DNA of 64,000 bases. Source: an uncultured Opitutia bacterium. GTDB taxonomy: Bacteria > Verrucomicrobiota > Verrucomicrobiia > Opitutales > UBA953. The translations under genes and the position numbers were made by a program. Within the stretch, counting starts at the first letter, position 1, and every line of letters begins with the position of its first letter. The stretch is taken from the NCBI GenBank assembly GCA_945957395.1, contig CAMFKE010000004.1:1-64000 (forward strand). Reading direction: 5' to 3'. Of the stretch, positions 35,464 to 45,446 are shown piece after piece. Under the pieces are notes generated by a model that had not been told where the DNA came from, did no database searches, and saw only the letters and a list, made by a program, of their open reading frames with translations.

Positions 35464-38400
35464 TCACGGGGCTTCGGGGGCGGCGCGGTCGCAGGGCTCG
35501 ACCGTCACGGGGTCCTGAAGCGGAACCTGGAACGGCTGCGCCTGGCGCGCGAGCAGGCGCTCGCCGAGCGTGGCGTCGGCCGAAACCTCGGGCTTCTCCA
35601 TGCCCATCGCCGCGTACACGGCCTTCTTGCCGGCCTCGTCGCGCAGGTCGGCCAGGGCGTCGCCGTGGTGGAACTTGAGCGTCTTGACGGCCTTGGTCAG
35701 GCGGTCGTTGGCGATTTCCGAGAGGGCCCCGCCCGGGGCGAGCGTGTGGCCGGCGGCCGGCTCCACGAAAAGTCCGCCTTCGGGCGGCGCGTCGAACTGG
35801 AAGTGCGCGACCAGGCCGGGTTCGGCCTTGGTGACCTTGCCGGCCATGAGCGCGGCGACCCCGGGCTCGCCCAGCGCCTGAGCCCAGACCGAGAGTTCGT
35901 CGAGCCGTCCCAGGTAGCGTTCGCCGCCGTCGCGACGGCAGCCGACCGTGAGCATGTCGCCGCGGTTGAAGGTGTAGGGTCCCTTGAAGCCGAACTTGGT
36001 GGTGGCCGCCTTCTTGCCGTTCACGAAGAGGTCGGCCTCGCCGGCGCGGCAGGAGATGGCCACATGCGTCCACTCGCCGTTGGGCACGCGCGCGCCCGTG
36101 CCGGCGGCCCAGCCCGTGCCGTTGACGCTCACGCGCAGCTCGCCCTCCTTGGTCAGGATGAGCGAGACGGCGTTTTTCTCATCCGATAGCGCCGCCACGG
36201 TGGCGAAGCCGCGGCGCGGGTCGTCCTCGGTTTTCAGCCAGGCGGAGAGCGTGACGCCGGCCGAGCGGATGGGGGTGACCAGTTCGGTGCGCACGCTGGA
36301 CGGGTCGCGGAAATTCAGCGCGCCGCCGGGGCCCTTGGTGAACGCCGCGCGCTTCATGCCGAGCGAGACTTCGGCGGCGGGCATGGGCTTCGATTTCAGC
36401 GCGCCCTCGGCGACCTGCACGACCGCCTTGTACACGCCGGGTTTGGCGTAAGTGACGACCGGGGACATCTCGGTGCTTTCGGAGGGCGTGCCGCCGGGGA
36501 AGCTCCAGCGCACCTTGCCGGCGGCGGAGACGGAGGAGACGTCGAAGTAGCGGACCGTGTAAGGGCCGTTGTGCGGGTACTGCACCGGGTTGTCCACGCG
36601 CGTGGAGACGAAGGGCTTGGAGGGCTCGGCGAGGGGGCGCTCGAAGACTCCCTTGTTCGAGCAGAGGCGCACGCGGCCGAGGGCCGGGCTCACCTTCACA
36701 TAGGCGTTGTGGTTGGAGGCGGGGAGGCCTTCGCCCAGGTCGCGCCAGGCGGCGTCGGAGAGGTTGCGGTAGGCGATGCGGCTGGCGGTGATGGCGTACA
36801 CGCCGCCGTCGGTGCCGGCCTGGCACTCGAGGTCGCGCACGGGGCCGTCGCCCTTCAGTTCGGAGTAGAGGCCTCCGGTCACATCGCTCCAGGTCTTGCC
36901 GCCGTCGAGCGAGCGGATGATGAATCCGGCCTGGCCCGGGGTGCTCGAGGATCCGGCGGCATAGAGCGTGGTGGGCTTCATGGGGTCGCAGGACACGCGG
37001 GTGATGCCGTATCCGGACTTGCCCCACGGCAGGGGCGTCGCGCCGCCGGTGATCTCGGACGGGGTGATCTGCGTCCAGTTGGCTCCGGAGTCGCGGGAGA
37101 CCCAGAGGCGGCGGCCTTCGCAGAGGAGGACGAATCCCGGGGCGCCGTGGGCGGTCGTGAGGTCGTCGATGTAGGCGTCGAAGGTGCGCACGAGCGCCTC
37201 GGTGGAGCGGTCGTTGAACAGCATCAGGTCGGACTTGCCGCCGGACTTGTGCTTGCGCTGGCCGTAGAGGGCGTAGGCGCGGCGCGCGTCAAAGGGCGTG
37301 GCGTGGCTGTGGAAGAGGTCGCCGCCGAAGCCGAAGGTCTTCACCGCCTTGGCGGGTTCGGGGGTGCCGGCGGGCGGCATGATTTTCACCACGCTCCAGG
37401 GGCCGTAGACATAGGCGGGGTCGGCGGGGTTGACGAAGCACTGGGAGGAGTCGCCGCCGCCGACATTGATCCAGTGTTCGCCCCAGTGCACGGGGTGCTT
37501 CACATGCACCGGGCCGTGGTTGCAGGCCATGATCATGACATTCGGGTCGCGCCAGGCCATGTCGAAGCCCCAGGGCTCCACGGCGGTGGTGCCGGAGTCG
37601 AGGGTGTGGCAGGTCTTCAGGTGATCGTCGGTGAAATTCAGACCGCCGTCGTTGCCCATCCAGAGCTTTTGACCGAGGAAGGCCGCGGATTGGAAGTCGC
37701 CGTGGCACCAGTGGGTCTTGAAGGAGGACAGGCCGCCGCCCTCGCTGATGGAGCGGTTGTCGTTCTTGTAGGAGATTTCGCGGATGTGGTTCCAGGTCTT
37801 GCCGCCGTCGCGGGTGAGCCAGGGCGAGTGGCCGCCGGCCACCCACAGGTCCGGGTCGGTGTCGGAGATTTCGAAGACGAGGTCCCACATGCCCTGGTGC
37901 AGCGCGCTCTTGGTCCAGTTGCCGACCATGGGGTTGTCCCCGCGGTCGACGCTTTCGCACAGGTTGGGCCGCTCGCGCGTGGGCGGCAGCACATCGTTGG
38001 CGTCGTTCCAGACATTGCGGAAGGTCTTGCCGCAGTCGTCGGAGATCCAGACGCCCTTGACGCCGTAGAGGATGGGCTCGACCTTGCCCGACCACATGTC
38101 GACCACGTTGTGTTTGCCGGCGAGCGTGGTGTTGCCGCCGAAGCCCATCATGACGATGCGGTCGGGTCTGGCGGTGCAGGTGCGCACATAGTAGCCGAGG
38201 AGTTGCTCGCGCTTGCGCCCGTTCTGCTCGACGGGGAGGCCAGCCGTGACGCGGGTCCAGGTCTTGCCGGCGTCCTCGGAGCGGTGGAATTCCGTCCAGT
38301 CGCAGGCGTTGTAGTAACGGCCGTACTTGCTCGCGGCCAGGTACATGATGGCGGGATTTTCCGGGTGCAGCTTGAAGCTGTTCGCCGCCAGATCCGAGAC

Positions 38401-38967
38401 CTTGCGCCAGGTGGCGCCCGCGTCGTCGCTGCGGAAGGTGCCCGTCTGGGTGGCGTAGACGACGACACGGCCGTCGGCCGAGGTGTCCATGAACACCTGC
38501 TGCGGCTCGGTGCCCTCGGAGTTCGGGTAGAGGGCGGTGCGGTCGATGAGCGGGTCGGCGAGCTTGGTCCAGGAGCGGCCGCCGTCGACGGACTTGAGCA
38601 CGCCGAAGTAGCAGCCGGCGTAGACGAGGCCGGGCGTCTTGCGCGCGAAGACGAGGGCGCGGAAGTAGTTCATGCCCCGGACCTCGTGGTCGGTGTTGCG
38701 CCAGGTCTTGCCGGCGTCCTCGGTGAGCCAGATGCCGCCGCGCTCGGTGGAGGTCAGCACGCGGGAGTGGTTCTGCGGGTCCGGGGCCACGGCCACGAAC
38801 ACGCCGTGCGCGCCGGAATGGCCGTCCACCCAGGAGGCGTAGCCGACATTCGTCCAGGGGCTTTCCTTGGATTGGGGCAGGAATCCGATGGCGGGGGTGC
38901 CGGCGGCGAAAACGGGGGAGAGGGGCAGGAGTGCCAGACCAAGCCAAAGGGGGCGGAGCGTGCGCAT
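35464..38967 (-). CDS. Secreted BNR/VPS10-type beta-propeller protein with PKD and LamG-like domains
   Basis: About 1167 residues. Signal peptide MRTLRPLWLGLALLPLSPVFAAG, then at least eight BNR-type blades with S/T-x-D-x-G-x-T/S-W or close variants (for example TEDAGKTW, SVDGGRSW, SEDAGKTW, TRDGGKTW, SLDGGKTW), as in GH74 xyloglucanases, sortilin-like propellers and sialidase-like proteins. A PKD-like domain (WSFPGGTPSES...VVTYAKPGVYKAVV) and a LamG/concanavalin-like domain (TLSAWLKTEDD...GEWTHVAISCRAGEADLFVNGKKA...YLGRLDELSVW) follow. A C-terminal helical segment ends the protein. No GH74 catalytic pair could be confirmed, so a glycan-binding or lyase-like role is open. Divergent from the fucosidase. 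ATG 38979 is an alternative start. Confidence 0.75.
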   Translation of the reverse strand: MRTLRPLWLGLALLPLSPVFAAGTPAIGFLPQSKESPWTNVGYASWVDGHSGAHGVFVAVAPDPQNHSRVLTSTERGGIWLTEDAGKTWRNTDHEVRGMNYFRALVFARKTPGLVYAGCYFGVLKSVDGGRSWTKLADPLIDRTALYPNSEGTEPQQVFMDTSADGRVVVYATQTGTFRSDDAGATWRKVSDLAANSFKLHPENPAIMYLAASKYGRYYNACDWTEFHRSEDAGKTWTRVTAGLPVEQNGRKREQLLGYYVRTCTARPDRIVMMGFGGNTTLAGKHNVVDMWSGKVEPILYGVKGVWISDDCGKTFRNVWNDANDVLPPTRERPNLCESVDRGDNPMVGNWTKSALHQGMWDLVFEISDTDPDLWVAGGHSPWLTRDGGKTWNHIREISYKNDNRSISEGGGLSSFKTHWCHGDFQSAAFLGQKLWMGNDGGLNFTDDHLKTCHTLDSGTTAVEPWGFDMAWRDPNVMIMACNHGPVHVKHPVHWGEHWINVGGGDSSQCFVNPADPAYVYGPWSVVKIMPPAGTPEPAKAVKTFGFGGDLFHSHATPFDARRAYALYGQRKHKSGGKSDLMLFNDRSTEALVRTFDAYIDDLTTAHGAPGFVLLCEGRRLWVSRDSGANWTQITPSEITGGATPLPWGKSGYGITRVSCDPMKPTTLYAAGSSSTPGQAGFIIRSLDGGKTWSDVTGGLYSELKGDGPVRDLECQAGTDGGVYAITASRIAYRNLSDAAWRDLGEGLPASNHNAYVKVSPALGRVRLCSNKGVFERPLAEPSKPFVSTRVDNPVQYPHNGPYTVRYFDVSSVSAAGKVRWSFPGGTPSESTEMSPVVTYAKPGVYKAVVQVAEGALKSKPMPAAEVSLGMKRAAFTKGPGGALNFRDPSSVRTELVTPIRSAGVTLSAWLKTEDDPRRGFATVAALSDEKNAVSLILTKEGELRVSVNGTGWAAGTGARVPNGEWTHVAISCRAGEADLFVNGKKAATTKFGFKGPYTFNRGDMLTVGCRRDGGERYLGRLDELSVWAQALGEPGVAALMAGKVTKAEPGLVAHFQFDAPPEGGLFVEPAAGHTLAPGGALSEIANDRLTKAVKTLKFHHGDALADLRDEAGKKAVYAAMGMEKPEVSADATLGERLLARQAQPFQVPLQDPVTVEPCDRAAPEAP

Positions 38968-39166
38968 GCTCGCGTGCATACACGCGCGAGCGTCGTGTGT
39001 TCCGGCAACTTCTTCAGCCGGGAAGGCCCGCTTCCCGGCCCCGCCGGGGCCATCTGACGCATTCCGGGCTCGTTCGCCTCCATTTGCGAACCTAGGCTGG
39101 CGAAATCTGTGAAGCGCGGTTCGTCCCTGTCCGCCCCTCTTCCCCCCCCCTCCTTTCCCCTCCGCC

Positions 39167-40960
39167 ATGAAAAGATTCCTTCCGCTCCCGGTCATGCTCG
39201 CGTCGTTGCTCGTCCCCCTTGCCGCCTCCGCCGAACCGGCTTCGCCCGCTCTGGCCGAGCGCAAGGAGACCGCCGCCCAGCGCGACGCGCGCATGGCGTG
39301 GTTCCGCGACGCGCGCTTCGGCATGTTCATCCACTGGGGCCTCTACGCGCAGGCCGGCGGCTTCTGGAACGGCAAGCCGACCAAGACCAACCGGTGCGCC
39401 GAGTGGCTGCAGATCGCGGGCAAGGTGCCCGTGGCCGATTACGCCGCGATGGCCAAGGACTTCAACCCCGTGAAGTACGACCCGGACGCCTGGGTGCGCG
39501 CCGCCAAGGCCGCGGGCATGAAGTACATCGTCATCACCACGAAGCACCACGAGGGCTTCGCCATGTTCAAGACCGCCGCGTCGCCCTTCAACATCGTGGA
39601 CGCCACGCCGTACAAGAAGGACGCCATCAAGCCTCTCGCCGAAGCCTGCCGCAGGCACGGCATCAAGCTCGGCTTCTACTACTCGCAAAACCTCGACTGG
39701 CACCACCCCGGAGGCGGCGGCGGCACCTGGGACCCCGCCCAGAAGGGCGACCCCGCCAAGTATGTCGACGGCGTGGTCATACCCCAGTTGCGCGAAATCC
39801 TTTCCAACTACGGCGACATCTCGGTTCTCTGGTTCGACATCCCCGGCGGCGCCATCAACCAGGAGCGCGCCGACCGTATCTGGAAGTTGGTTACGGAGAA
39901 GCAGCCCAAGATCATCATCAACAACCGTCTCGGCGGCGGCTACCACGGCGACATCGAGACGCCCGAGAACTTCATCCCGCCCGCCGGCTTCCCCGGCAAG
40001 GACTGGGAGTCCTGCATGACGATGAACCACACCTGGGGCTTCGCCAAGGACGACCACGACTGGAAGTCCACCCGGACCCTCATCCGCCACCTGGCCGACA
40101 TCGCGTCCAAGGGCGGCAATCTCCTGCTCAATGTCGGCCCGAACGAGAAGGGCGAAATCCCCGCTCCGTCCCTGGAGCGACTGGCCGAGGTCGGCGCCTG
40201 GATGAAGGTGAACGCCGAGGCCGTCCACGCCACGCGTTCCGCCGGCTTCGCCGCGCTGCCCGAGTGGGGGCGCTACACGCAGCGCCGCAACGCCGACGGC
40301 TCCACCACGCTCTACGCCATCGTCTTCGACGCGCCGAAATCCGGCGAAATCATCGTTCACGGACTGGCCAACCCCGTCGTCTCGGCGCGCGCCCTGGGGT
40401 CGTCCGGCGCCGTCGCGGCGGCCAACGACGGCGCCTCGGTGCGCGTGAAACTGCCCGAGTCGCTCAAGGACAAACAGGATTTCGTCGTCGCGATCACCGT
40501 GAAGGGCGATCTGCGGCTCGACAACGCCGCGTATCCGGATTCCTCCGGCGCCATCCGGCTCACCCCGCGCCAGGCCCGATGCACCAAGGGCCTGAAGGAG
40601 GAGATCGCCGGGGCCTCCGGCGTCGATCACTCGCCGCCCGAGCAGCACCTCGGGTTCTGGACCGACGCCGCAGCGACCGCCACCTGGACGATCAAGACCA
40701 AGTCCGCCGGCGAGTACACGCTGACCGCCCGGCTTGGCTTGCCTGACAAGTCCTCCGGCAGCGCGCTCGAGTTCGTGGTCGGCGGCGCAGTGCTGCCTCT
40801 GGAGCTGGAGTCCACCGGGGGTTGGAACAACTATAAGGACATGCCGGTCGGCACGGTCAAACTGCCCGCCGGTGAGTCGGAACTGGTCGTGCGCGTGAAG
40901 ACCAAGAAGGGCGACGCCCCCTGCAATATGGCCGGCCTCAAGCTCACGCCCGCCAAGTGA
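39167..40960 (+). CDS. GH29 alpha-L-fucosidase
   Basis: Exported glycosidase of 597 residues that removes alpha-L-fucose. Signal peptide about 1-22; catalytic barrel with RFGMFIHWGLYA, KYIVITTKHHEGFAMF, GIKLGFYYSQNLDWHHP, and the nucleophile Asp224 in VLWFDIP. LLLNVGPNEKGEI ends the catalytic part. A C-terminal module (about 470-597; TWTIKTKSAGEYTLTARLGLPD) looks like a carbohydrate-binding sandwich. The leader is a long pyrimidine tract without a Shine-Dalgarno sequence. Divergent from the BNR-repeat gene. Confidence 0.93.
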   Translation: MKRFLPLPVMLASLLVPLAASAEPASPALAERKETAAQRDARMAWFRDARFGMFIHWGLYAQAGGFWNGKPTKTNRCAEWLQIAGKVPVADYAAMAKDFNPVKYDPDAWVRAAKAAGMKYIVITTKHHEGFAMFKTAASPFNIVDATPYKKDAIKPLAEACRRHGIKLGFYYSQNLDWHHPGGGGGTWDPAQKGDPAKYVDGVVIPQLREILSNYGDISVLWFDIPGGAINQERADRIWKLVTEKQPKIIINNRLGGGYHGDIETPENFIPPAGFPGKDWESCMTMNHTWGFAKDDHDWKSTRTLIRHLADIASKGGNLLLNVGPNEKGEIPAPSLERLAEVGAWMKVNAEAVHATRSAGFAALPEWGRYTQRRNADGSTTLYAIVFDAPKSGEIIVHGLANPVVSARALGSSGAVAAANDGASVRVKLPESLKDKQDFVVAITVKGDLRLDNAAYPDSSGAIRLTPRQARCTKGLKEEIAGASGVDHSPPEQHLGFWTDAAATATWTIKTKSAGEYTLTARLGLPDKSSGSALEFVVGGAVLPLELESTGGWNNYKDMPVGTVKLPAGESELVVRVKTKKGDAPCNMAGLKLTPAK

Positions 40961-40976
40961 CGGCGAGGGCATGACG

Positions 40977-41012
40977 AAAACGGGTGCGTCGTCGCGGCGC
41001 TCCCGTTTTTTT
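40977..41012 (+). terminator. Rho-independent terminator
   Basis: An 8-bp stem (40977-40984 with 41002-41009) is followed by a run of seven T residues. It ends the fucosidase transcript. Confidence 0.8.
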
Positions 41013-41055
41013 GCGCCCCGCTCCGGAGCCGGGCGCCGCCTGACCCGGAAAACAA

Positions 41056-41086
41056 GAAGCCCCGTCGCTCGACGCGACGGGGCTTC
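41056..41086 (-). terminator. Rho-independent terminator
   Basis: A perfect 13-bp stem (41056-41068 with 41074-41086) has a TTGTTTT tail on the minus strand. It lies 17 bp after the stop codon of the GH20 gene. Confidence 0.8.
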
Positions 41087-41102
41087 GCCTTGGCGGTGCG
41101 GC

Positions 41103-43337
41103 TTACTTGCGCTTGATCAGCACGACGCCCTCGGTGTTGGAGCCTTCGTCGCCGTAGACCTGCGCGACGATCTTGAAGGAGGCGCCGGTCTGGTAGTCCT
41201 TGATCTTCACCTTGTAGACATTGTCCTTGTGCTGCGACCCGGTGAAGCCGTGGTGCTCGTCGGCGGCCACGACCTCGCTGTCGTTGCGCAGGATCTTGAT
41301 GCCGTCGATCTCCAGGCGTTGGGCGCCGCCGGTGTATCGGAAGGTGATCTCATAGTCGCCGTTGGCGTTGATGAGGCCGGTGGCGTCGAAGGTCATGGGC
41401 TTGGGCGTGCCCGCGCCGGGCTGGCCGGGCTTCCAGCGGCCGGCCACGGCGCCGAGCTCGGGGAACGGGTTCTGCGTCTGCTTCGACGCGTACACGAGGC
41501 TGGTGCGCTTGCCGTCGGGCAGCACGGTGATGGCGCGCAGGTTGTCCTTTTCGCCCACCTTGATCGAGCCTTCGAGCTTCGGGGAATCGGCGGTCGGTTC
41601 GGAGCCGTCGAGCGTGTAGCGCACGGAGCCTCCCTCGACCGGGCAGCGCGCGGAGACGAAGGTCTCGCCGCCGCGTTTCTCTTCGGTGATCTCGGGCGTC
41701 GGCACGCGGAAGAGGTAGCCCTTGTCCGCATATCGCGGATACAGAGTCGCCATGCGCTCGCGGAACCCTGCGAAATTGCGGGAGGGCTTCGGGGTCCAGC
41801 CCACTTCCGCCAGAGCGGCGATGCGGGGCAGCGTCAGGTAATCCGCATACGCCTCGGATCGCGCGGTGCCCTCGCCCGGGCGGTCGGCGAGCTTGTCGGG
41901 CGTGTGGAGGAACTGGTCGGACCACAGGCAGGCGTTGGGCCCGAGGATGTTTTTGCGGGCCGCCTCGGGGAGGTTGGCCGGCATCGGGTCCCACTCGTAC
42001 GCGCGTTGCAGCGTGACCGGCGGGATCCAGGTCGCGGCGGGCGGCTCGCCCGGCAGCTTGCTTTCCGGGGCGTCGAAGTAGGTGTTGCCCGTGTAGGAGA
42101 GGACGATGGGGTGGCCCGCGATGGCGCCCTTTTTCGCGTCGTTGGGCTGATGCCAGACCATCAGGCCGGTGTCGGGTCCGGCGCCGCAGCCGAGCACCTC
42201 GCTCCATCCGACGATGCGCTTGCCCTTGGGCTTGAGCATGGCCGAAAGGCGGCGGGTGGCCCAGCCCTGCAGCTCGTGTTCGCCCTTGAGCTTCTGTTCC
42301 TTGATCACGCTCTGGCAGTCGGGGCATTTCTTCCAGCGGGAATAACGGGCCTCGTCGCCGCCGATGTGGATCCAGGGGGAGGGGAAGAGCGCGGCCACCT
42401 CCGTGAAGACGCCGTCGAGGAACTCCCAGGTCTTCGGCTTGCCCACGCAGTAGATCTCCGGGGAGATCGAGTGCTTCACCGGCATCTCGAACTGCTTCTT
42501 GGTGCATCCGAGCTCCGGGTAGGCGCAAAGGGCTGAAAGCGTGTGCGCGGGCACCTCGATCTCGGGGATCACCTCGATGTTGCGCGCCGCCGCGTAGGCG
42601 ACGATTTCGCGGATGTCGCTCTGCGTGTAGAAGCCGCCGTGGCGCGCGTCGCCCTGTCCGCGGAAGGCGCCGATTTCGGTGAGCTTCGGGTAGCGCTTGA
42701 TCTCGATGCGCCAGCCGCAGTCGTCCACGAGGTGCCAGTGGAAGACGTTCAGCTTGTGCATGGCCATCATGTCGAGGTAGCGCAGCACATACTTCTTCGA
42801 GAAGAAGTAGCGGGAGACATCGAGCATCACGCCGCGCCAGGGGTAGGCCGGGGCGTCGGAAATGTTCACCGCGGGAATCGTTTTCGCGCCGGCGCGGGGC
42901 GTGAGCTGAAGCAGGGTCTGCGCGCCGTAGAACCAGCCGCCGTTCGCCGAGGCAGCGATGCGCGCGCCTTTGGCGTCCACGGTGAGCCGGTAACCTTCGC
43001 GCGGAAGGTCGGCGGCGCGTTCGAACACGATGGCTCCGGGGCGCGCCGCACCCGCGGTCGCGACGAACTTGCCCTGCGTGGCCTCGCGCATCGAGGCGGC
43101 GAAAAGCTCGGCCGCCGATTTCGCGGCGGGGTCTGTGTAGACGATGGGCACGGCGCCTCCCAACGGGAACCCGGGCGCGCCTTCGGGCGCGGCGATCTGG
43201 GCGGGCAACGGCACGACCGTAAGCTCGGCCGCGTTCGCGTGGAAGCCGAAGCCGGCGGCGAGCGCAGCGAGGGCGCCAAGCCGGGCGAGGCGCGAGGGGA
43301 GGGAGGGCAGGGCGAGGGAATCGGGGTGGTGTCTCAT
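41103..43337 (-). CDS. GH20 beta-N-acetylhexosaminidase
   Basis: Exported hexosaminidase of about 744 residues releasing beta-linked GlcNAc or GalNAc. A signal peptide is followed by an N-terminal GH20b domain (VVPLPAQI...EGYRLTV). The barrel contains RGVMLDVSRYFFSKKYVLRYLDMMAMHKLNVFHWHLVDDCGWRIEI, with catalytic Asp-Glu in HIGGDEARY. Then FN3-like (VRYTLDGSEPTADSP) and a C-terminal sandwich domain (about 600-744). ATG 43367 is an alternative start. The Cys pairs (CPDC, CGAG) suggest it works outside the cytoplasm. Probably co-transcribed after the esterase and regulator. Confidence 0.92.
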   Translation of the reverse strand: MRHHPDSLALPSLPSRLARLGALAALAAGFGFHANAAELTVVPLPAQIAAPEGAPGFPLGGAVPIVYTDPAAKSAAELFAASMREATQGKFVATAGAARPGAIVFERAADLPREGYRLTVDAKGARIAASANGGWFYGAQTLLQLTPRAGAKTIPAVNISDAPAYPWRGVMLDVSRYFFSKKYVLRYLDMMAMHKLNVFHWHLVDDCGWRIEIKRYPKLTEIGAFRGQGDARHGGFYTQSDIREIVAYAAARNIEVIPEIEVPAHTLSALCAYPELGCTKKQFEMPVKHSISPEIYCVGKPKTWEFLDGVFTEVAALFPSPWIHIGGDEARYSRWKKCPDCQSVIKEQKLKGEHELQGWATRRLSAMLKPKGKRIVGWSEVLGCGAGPDTGLMVWHQPNDAKKGAIAGHPIVLSYTGNTYFDAPESKLPGEPPAATWIPPVTLQRAYEWDPMPANLPEAARKNILGPNACLWSDQFLHTPDKLADRPGEGTARSEAYADYLTLPRIAALAEVGWTPKPSRNFAGFRERMATLYPRYADKGYLFRVPTPEITEEKRGGETFVSARCPVEGGSVRYTLDGSEPTADSPKLEGSIKVGEKDNLRAITVLPDGKRTSLVYASKQTQNPFPELGAVAGRWKPGQPGAGTPKPMTFDATGLINANGDYEITFRYTGGAQRLEIDGIKILRNDSEVVAADEHHGFTGSQHKDNVYKVKIKDYQTGASFKIVAQVYGDEGSNTEGVVLIKRK

Positions 43338-43430
43338 GGGGTGCCCGCTGCATGTAAATTTTTTCATCCACAGGCGAGGCTTTCCTGCGAAGCAACGCGA
43401 ACTTTCGGCCCGCTCCCGCCCGCGGTCCCC

Positions 43431-44267
43431 TCAGCGTGCGGTGCGCAAAATCCAGGCCTGCGCGAGGTCGGCCCAGGCGGACGCGGCGCCTCCCCCGGAG
43501 CTCGCGCCAAGGCCGAAACCGTGCCCTCCGGAGTCGAACACATGCAGCTCCGCAGGCACGCCCGCGCCGCGCAGGCGGCGCCAGAGCTGCACGCTGCCCT
43601 CGGCGGGGAAGGGGTCGTCGGCGGCGTGAACGAAGCAGGCGGGCGGTGAATCCTTGGCCGGCGCGTACGCGCGCTTGAGTTCGCCGTTTCGTTCCAGGAG
43701 GTAGGCCGGATACACGGCGACCACGAAATCGGGCCGGGCCGAGCCTTCGGGCATGGGCCCGTAGGCGGCGTTCAGCGCCAGGTGCGCTCCCGCTGAAAAC
43801 CCCATCGCGCCTACCGCGCGCACGGGCAGCCCGCGCGCCTTCATCCTGACTCGCGCCGCGCGCACGGCCTCGGCCAGATCGAGCCTTGGCGCGCAGTCGG
43901 CGGCTTCGGGGTTCCCGCACGGCACGCGGTAGCGCAGCACCGCCACGGACAGACCCCGGCTCGCCATGCGCCTGCCGACCGCATCGCCCTCCTTGTCGGC
44001 GGCCAGCACGCCGTATCCGCCGCCCGGACACACGATGAGCACGCGTCCGTCGGCGTCCCCGGGGATGAACCATGTGAGCGTGGGCCTCGCGACATCCGTG
44101 ACGCGCCCGGCGTCCAAGGCGCGTCCGGCGGGGTCGGCGCCGGGGCGTGCCTCGGGCGCGGCGCCGCGCATGCCGGTCGTCCAAAGCGGCTCGCGCTCGG
44201 CTCCTCGGGCCGGGCGGGCGAGGAGCAACAGGGCTCCGAGGAGGAGAAGGCTGGGTGTGGTTCTCAT
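43431..44267 (-). CDS. Secreted alpha/beta-hydrolase esterase
   Basis: A 278-residue esterase of the carbohydrate-esterase-like alpha/beta-hydrolase type. Signal peptide (MRTTPSLLLLGALLLLARPARG), oxyanion-hole motif CPGGGYG, nucleophile Ser158 in GFSAGAH, then Asp218 (HAADDPF) and His249 (SGGHGFG). It resembles acetyl-xylan-type or BD-FAE-like esterases, so removal of acetyl groups from sugars is likely. It starts 14 bp after the stop codon of the XylR-type regulator. Confidence 0.85.
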   Translation of the reverse strand: MRTTPSLLLLGALLLLARPARGAEREPLWTTGMRGAAPEARPGADPAGRALDAGRVTDVARPTLTWFIPGDADGRVLIVCPGGGYGVLAADKEGDAVGRRMASRGLSVAVLRYRVPCGNPEAADCAPRLDLAEAVRAARVRMKARGLPVRAVGAMGFSAGAHLALNAAYGPMPEGSARPDFVVAVYPAYLLERNGELKRAYAPAKDSPPACFVHAADDPFPAEGSVQLWRRLRGAGVPAELHVFDSGGHGFGLGASSGGGAASAWADLAQAWILRTAR

Positions 44268-44281
44268 GAAACAGTGTCGGC

Positions 44282-45415
44282 TCAGGCCCGATGCCGCGTC
44301 GGCCGCGCCGGGTATTCTCCGGGGGCGCATCCCGCCGTTTTGCGGAACGCCGCCCTGAATGCCCGCGGTGACGCGAACCCTACGCCCGCCGCCACCGACT
44401 CGACCTTCTCTCCGGCTGCGAGTAGTCCGCGTGCGACCTCCATGCGCAGGGCCAGACCCTTGGCGGCGACGCCCCTGCCGAAGGCGTCGGTGAACGCGCG
44501 GTTGAGCGTCGAGCGCGACACGCCGACGAGTCGCGCAAGCTCATCCACCGAGGGCGGGTTTCTCACGCGCAGACGCAGGATGGCCAGCGCCCGTTCGCAC
44601 AGCGGGTGGGGCGCCGTTTCGCCCGCCGTGCTCGCGCGAACCACGAGCTCGACCGGAGGAAAGGCCAGGCAGGCGCCTTCCGGTATCTTTCCCGCCATGC
44701 GCTCGTCCAAAAGCTTCGCCGCGGCGTAGCCCCAGGCGCGGTAATCGATGGCGATGCTGCTGAGCGGAACCGGAGCCAGCGCGGCGACCAGGTCGCGGTT
44801 GCCGAAACCCAGGATGCAGGCGTCGCCGGGCACCTTTAGTCCCGCCCTGTTCGCCGCGTCCAACGCGAGCCGGGCGGAGGCGTCCACCGAGCCGAAAATC
44901 CCCACGGGCCTCGGCAGCCGTCGCAACGATTCGGCAAGCCGCGCCACGGCGGAGGACTCGTCGTCATCCCCGCATAGGAAGGTTTCCCGAGGTCTTGCGT
45001 CGCCCGCCAGCCCTGCGGAAAAGCCCGCCGCTCGGGCGGCGTGCGTGGGGGTGAGGTCGCGCGCGACAAAAAGAAAGGAGGCGACCGGGCGGAGTCGCAG
45101 GTGGTCTGCCGCGAGTCGCCCCACGGCGTCGCCGTCGGAAGGGCACCGGCACCAGCGTCCGTTTTCCGGATAGGAAAGGGAAAGCTCGACCACGGGCGCG
45201 CGAGTCGCCTGCGCGAAACGGTGCACGGGGTGCTCCGGCGGAGGCAGCATGCCCAGGATGCCGTCGCACGCCGACGGCTCCAGCTCCGCCACGCTGTCGG
45301 CGTTGAGCACGCGCGTGAGCCATCCCCTTTCGAGGGCGTAGCGCAAGGCGCCTTCATGCAGGGCTTCCGAGTACCAGTGGAAGGCGAGCAGGATGCGTGG
45401 AGGAGGGGCGCTCAT
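44282..45415 (-). CDS. XylR-type (AraC/LacI hybrid) transcriptional regulator
   Basis: A 377-residue regulator with an N-terminal periplasmic-binding-like sensor (RILLAFHWYSEALHEGALRYALERGWL, then GFSAGLAGD and VGIFGSVDASARLALDAANRAGLKVPGDACILGFGNRDL). A C-terminal AraC helix-turn-helix lies at about 285-377 (SVDELARLVGVSRSTLNRAFTDAFGRG...GFASPRAFRAAFRKTAGCAPGEY). E. coli XylR has the same layout. It probably senses a sugar from the glycan and controls the flanking operons; direct repeats that could be its operator lie just upstream. Confidence 0.9.
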   Translation of the reverse strand: MSAPPPRILLAFHWYSEALHEGALRYALERGWLTRVLNADSVAELEPSACDGILGMLPPPEHPVHRFAQATRAPVVELSLSYPENGRWCRCPSDGDAVGRLAADHLRLRPVASFLFVARDLTPTHAARAAGFSAGLAGDARPRETFLCGDDDESSAVARLAESLRRLPRPVGIFGSVDASARLALDAANRAGLKVPGDACILGFGNRDLVAALAPVPLSSIAIDYRAWGYAAAKLLDERMAGKIPEGACLAFPPVELVVRASTAGETAPHPLCERALAILRLRVRNPPSVDELARLVGVSRSTLNRAFTDAFGRGVAAKGLALRMEVARGLLAAGEKVESVAAGVGFASPRAFRAAFRKTAGCAPGEYPARPTRHRA

Positions 45416-45446
45416 ACGGGATCGCCATGAACACACGCGCCTGCCC

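Noticed and set aside
36571-39057. 828-codon open frame opposite the BNR-repeat gene
   Set aside because: It is the mirror of repetitive coding sequence on the other strand, with no recognisable motif. The minus-strand protein has a signal peptide and ordered domains.
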